Origin: RGIG2206 sp045577615
GTDB taxonomy: Bacteria; Bacillota; Clostridia; Oscillospirales; Acutalibacteraceae
Direction: 5' to 3'
DNA length: 13,119 nt
Assembly: GCA_045577615.1 (NCBI GenBank)
Contig: JAZNIT010000025.1
Location: forward strand, 1 to 13,119
The position numbers and the translations under genes are program-made. Below, piece by piece: positions 11,677 to 13,119 of this stretch; the stretch's first letter is position 1, and each line of letters begins with the position of its first letter. The notes beneath the pieces were generated by a model that saw nothing but the letters and a program-made list of their open reading frames with translations, searched no databases and was not told the origin of the DNA.

Positions 11677-13101
11677 ATGGGCAAATCTATTAAAGACATT
11701 GTCAAATTTATAAAAGACAATGATATTAAAATGGTTGACTTTAAAATGGTTGACATTCACGGCCAATTCCGTCACGTAACCATCCCTGCATACAGTTTCT
11801 CTGAAGAAACTATGGAAAAGGGTATTGGCTTCGATGCATCCAACTACGGCTACGCAGTGGTTGAAAAGAGCGATATGGTTTTCATCCCCGACCCCGACAC
11901 CGCTATGATTGACCCCTTCTGTGAGATTCCTACCCTCACCATGAGCGGTAACGCAATGATAATCGACTCTCCTGCAAACAGACCTTTGGCACAGTATCCC
12001 CGCACCATCGTTCTCGCTGCAGAAAAGTATATGCGCGACAGCGGTGTGGCCGATACCATGCTTATTTTGCCCGAGTTCGAGTTCTACCTCTTTGATCAGG
12101 TAGGTTGGGAGGTACAGCCCAACTCCATTTCAATGTGTCTTGACGCTAAGCAGTCATATTGGAACAGCTTTGATGAGGGCCTCGGCCACATCGTTCCCAA
12201 GCAAAAGGCATACCACATTGCCAAGCCCTTCGACACCTCTTACGAGTGCCGCAGCGAAATGAGCTTGCTGATGGAAGAGGCAGGCATTAAGGTTAAGTAT
12301 CATCATCCCGAGGTTGCCGCATCCGGTCAGTTTGAGATTGAGCCTCAGCTTGGCGAAATGTCCAAGATGGCAGATGCTACCATGACCATCAAGTACATCA
12401 TCAAAAACACCGCTGCAAAATACGGCAAGAGCGCAACCCTTATGCCCAAGCCCATCTATGGCGAGGCAGGCAGCGGTATGCACGTTCATATGCTCCTTAT
12501 GAAGGACGGCAAGCCCGTATTCTCTGACGATGCAGGCTATGCTCATCTGAGCGAAACCGCCCACTACTTCATCGGCGGCCTTTTGAAGCATATCGGTGCT
12601 TTGTGCGCTATTACCAACCCCAGCACCAACTCCTTCAAGCGCCTTGTTCCCGGCTTTGAGGCACCCGTAACCGTTGGTTATGCAACCTCAAACCGCAGCG
12701 CAGTTATCCGCATCCCCGCATACGCAAAGCAGCCCGAGGAGCGCCGCTTCGAGATTCGCAATCCCGATGCAACCTGCAACCCCTATTTCTGCTATGCCGC
12801 ATTGCTTATGGCCGGTCTTGACGGTGTCAAGAACAAGATTGATCCTCACGCAAACGGCTGGGGTCCCTTCGACGTTAACCTCTACAACCTTCCTGAAGAA
12901 GAGAAGGCAAAGCTTCAGGGCCTGCCCACCTCTTTGGACGGTGCCTTGGATGCACTTGAGGCCGACTACGCATTCCTTACCGAGGGCGGCGTATTCCCCG
13001 AAGAGCTTATCAAAAACTTCATCAAAACCAAGCGTGATGAGTGCCGTCAGCTTGCTGCCATTCCTCACCCTGCAGAGTTCGATAAGTACTACAACCTTTA
13101 A
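11677..13101 (+). CDS. glnA: Glutamine synthetase, type I, with adenylylation-site tyrosine
   Basis: The enzyme makes glutamine from glutamate, ammonia and ATP as a cytoplasmic dodecamer. The 474 residues are nearer the I-beta length than the roughly 440 of I-alpha. Motifs in order are the N-terminal beta-grasp domain VDIHGQFRHVTIP (about 24-36), LPEFEFYLFD with metal-binding glutamates, GEAGSGMHVHM (262-272; His269 and His271 at the metal/ATP site), NPSTNSFKRLVPGFEAP (314-330), NRSAVIRIP (339-347) and RRFEIRNPD (356-364). NLYNLPEEE (401-409) matches the enterobacterial adenylylation loop NLYDLPPEE, with Tyr403 as target. The C-terminus HPAEFDKYYNL also resembles the I-beta end. ATG 11677 was chosen because the AGAAAGAAG site spaces well to it; a GTG two codons upstream is less likely. 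The gene has its own promoter and follows a terminator. Whether an adenylyltransferase exists in this genome cannot be seen. Confidence 0.96.
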   Translation: MGKSIKDIVKFIKDNDIKMVDFKMVDIHGQFRHVTIPAYSFSEETMEKGIGFDASNYGYAVVEKSDMVFIPDPDTAMIDPFCEIPTLTMSGNAMIIDSPANRPLAQYPRTIVLAAEKYMRDSGVADTMLILPEFEFYLFDQVGWEVQPNSISMCLDAKQSYWNSFDEGLGHIVPKQKAYHIAKPFDTSYECRSEMSLLMEEAGIKVKYHHPEVAASGQFEIEPQLGEMSKMADATMTIKYIIKNTAAKYGKSATLMPKPIYGEAGSGMHVHMLLMKDGKPVFSDDAGYAHLSETAHYFIGGLLKHIGALCAITNPSTNSFKRLVPGFEAPVTVGYATSNRSAVIRIPAYAKQPEERRFEIRNPDATCNPYFCYAALLMAGLDGVKNKIDPHANGWGPFDVNLYNLPEEEKAKLQGLPTSLDGALDALEADYAFLTEGGVFPEELIKNFIKTKRDECRQLAAIPHPAEFDKYYNL

Positions 13102-13108
13102 TAAAGTC

Positions 13109-13113
13109 GGAGG
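13109..13113 (+). promoter_or_regulatory. Possible ribosome binding site of a gene beyond the window
   Basis: GGAGG lies 8 nt after the glnA stop, and the window ends 6 nt later. If real, a further plus-strand gene starts just outside and is cotranscribed with glnA. No coding sequence is available to confirm it. Confidence 0.3.
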
Positions 13114-13119
13114 CCAAGC

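Noticed and set aside
11731..11760. Twelve-base direct repeat (AAAATGGTTGAC) in the glnA 5' end
   Set aside because: It encodes KMVD..KMVD in a beta-grasp region of normal length for the family, so it is not an insertion.

Overview
The window looks like chromosome from an anaerobic, spore-forming member of the Clostridia, probably of the Oscillospiraceae/Ruminococcaceae type. The reasons are the valS-folC pair followed by the sporulation operon spoIIAA-spoIIAB-sigF, strong AGGAGG-type ribosome binding sites, TTGACA/TATAAT promoters with 17-nt spacing, and tRNA genes with encoded CCA ends. The genus is inferred, not proven.

There are two contrasting halves. Positions 1-4189 are AT-rich and accessory, and every gene reads on the minus strand. 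They are a truncated XRE-type membrane-anchored regulator (1-632), an unrecognised two-TM protein (1133-2149), a translationally coupled pair of four-helix-bundle protein and ABC-type ATPase (3698-2596), and a tRNA-fMet gene (4189-4113). Large structured intergenic repeats separate these genes. Elements A (734-1100) and B (2225-2577) share a 163-bp core that ends in a copy of the 3' end of the tRNA-fMet gene. Elements C (about 3741-3925) and D (3951-4113) are built from inverted heptamer repeats and foldback hairpins, and D runs directly into the intact tRNA-fMet. The most economical reading is a region of repeated insertion or duplication at the 3' end of tRNA-fMet, although no integrase is visible.

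Positions 4190-13119 are more GC-rich housekeeping DNA, all on the plus strand. The order is valS (valyl-tRNA synthetase), folC (folylpolyglutamate/dihydrofolate synthase), spoIIAA-spoIIAB-sigF (the partner-switching control of the first forespore sigma factor), a tRNA cluster Met-Glu-His-Gln, a membrane-anchored phosphodiester-glycosidase (NAGPA-like) protein, and glnA (type I glutamine synthetase with a tyrosine at the adenylylation-loop position). Divergent promoters between tRNA-fMet and valS mark the boundary between the two halves.

Most items worth a second look are in the left half: the tRNA-end-bearing mosaic repeats, the C/D elements with alternative pairings kept in both copies, an extra base in the T-stem of tRNA-fMet, and the small two-gene ATPase module. 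In the right half, a terminator-like hairpin lies directly before the spoIIAA ribosome binding site, and another lies inside the tRNA cluster.
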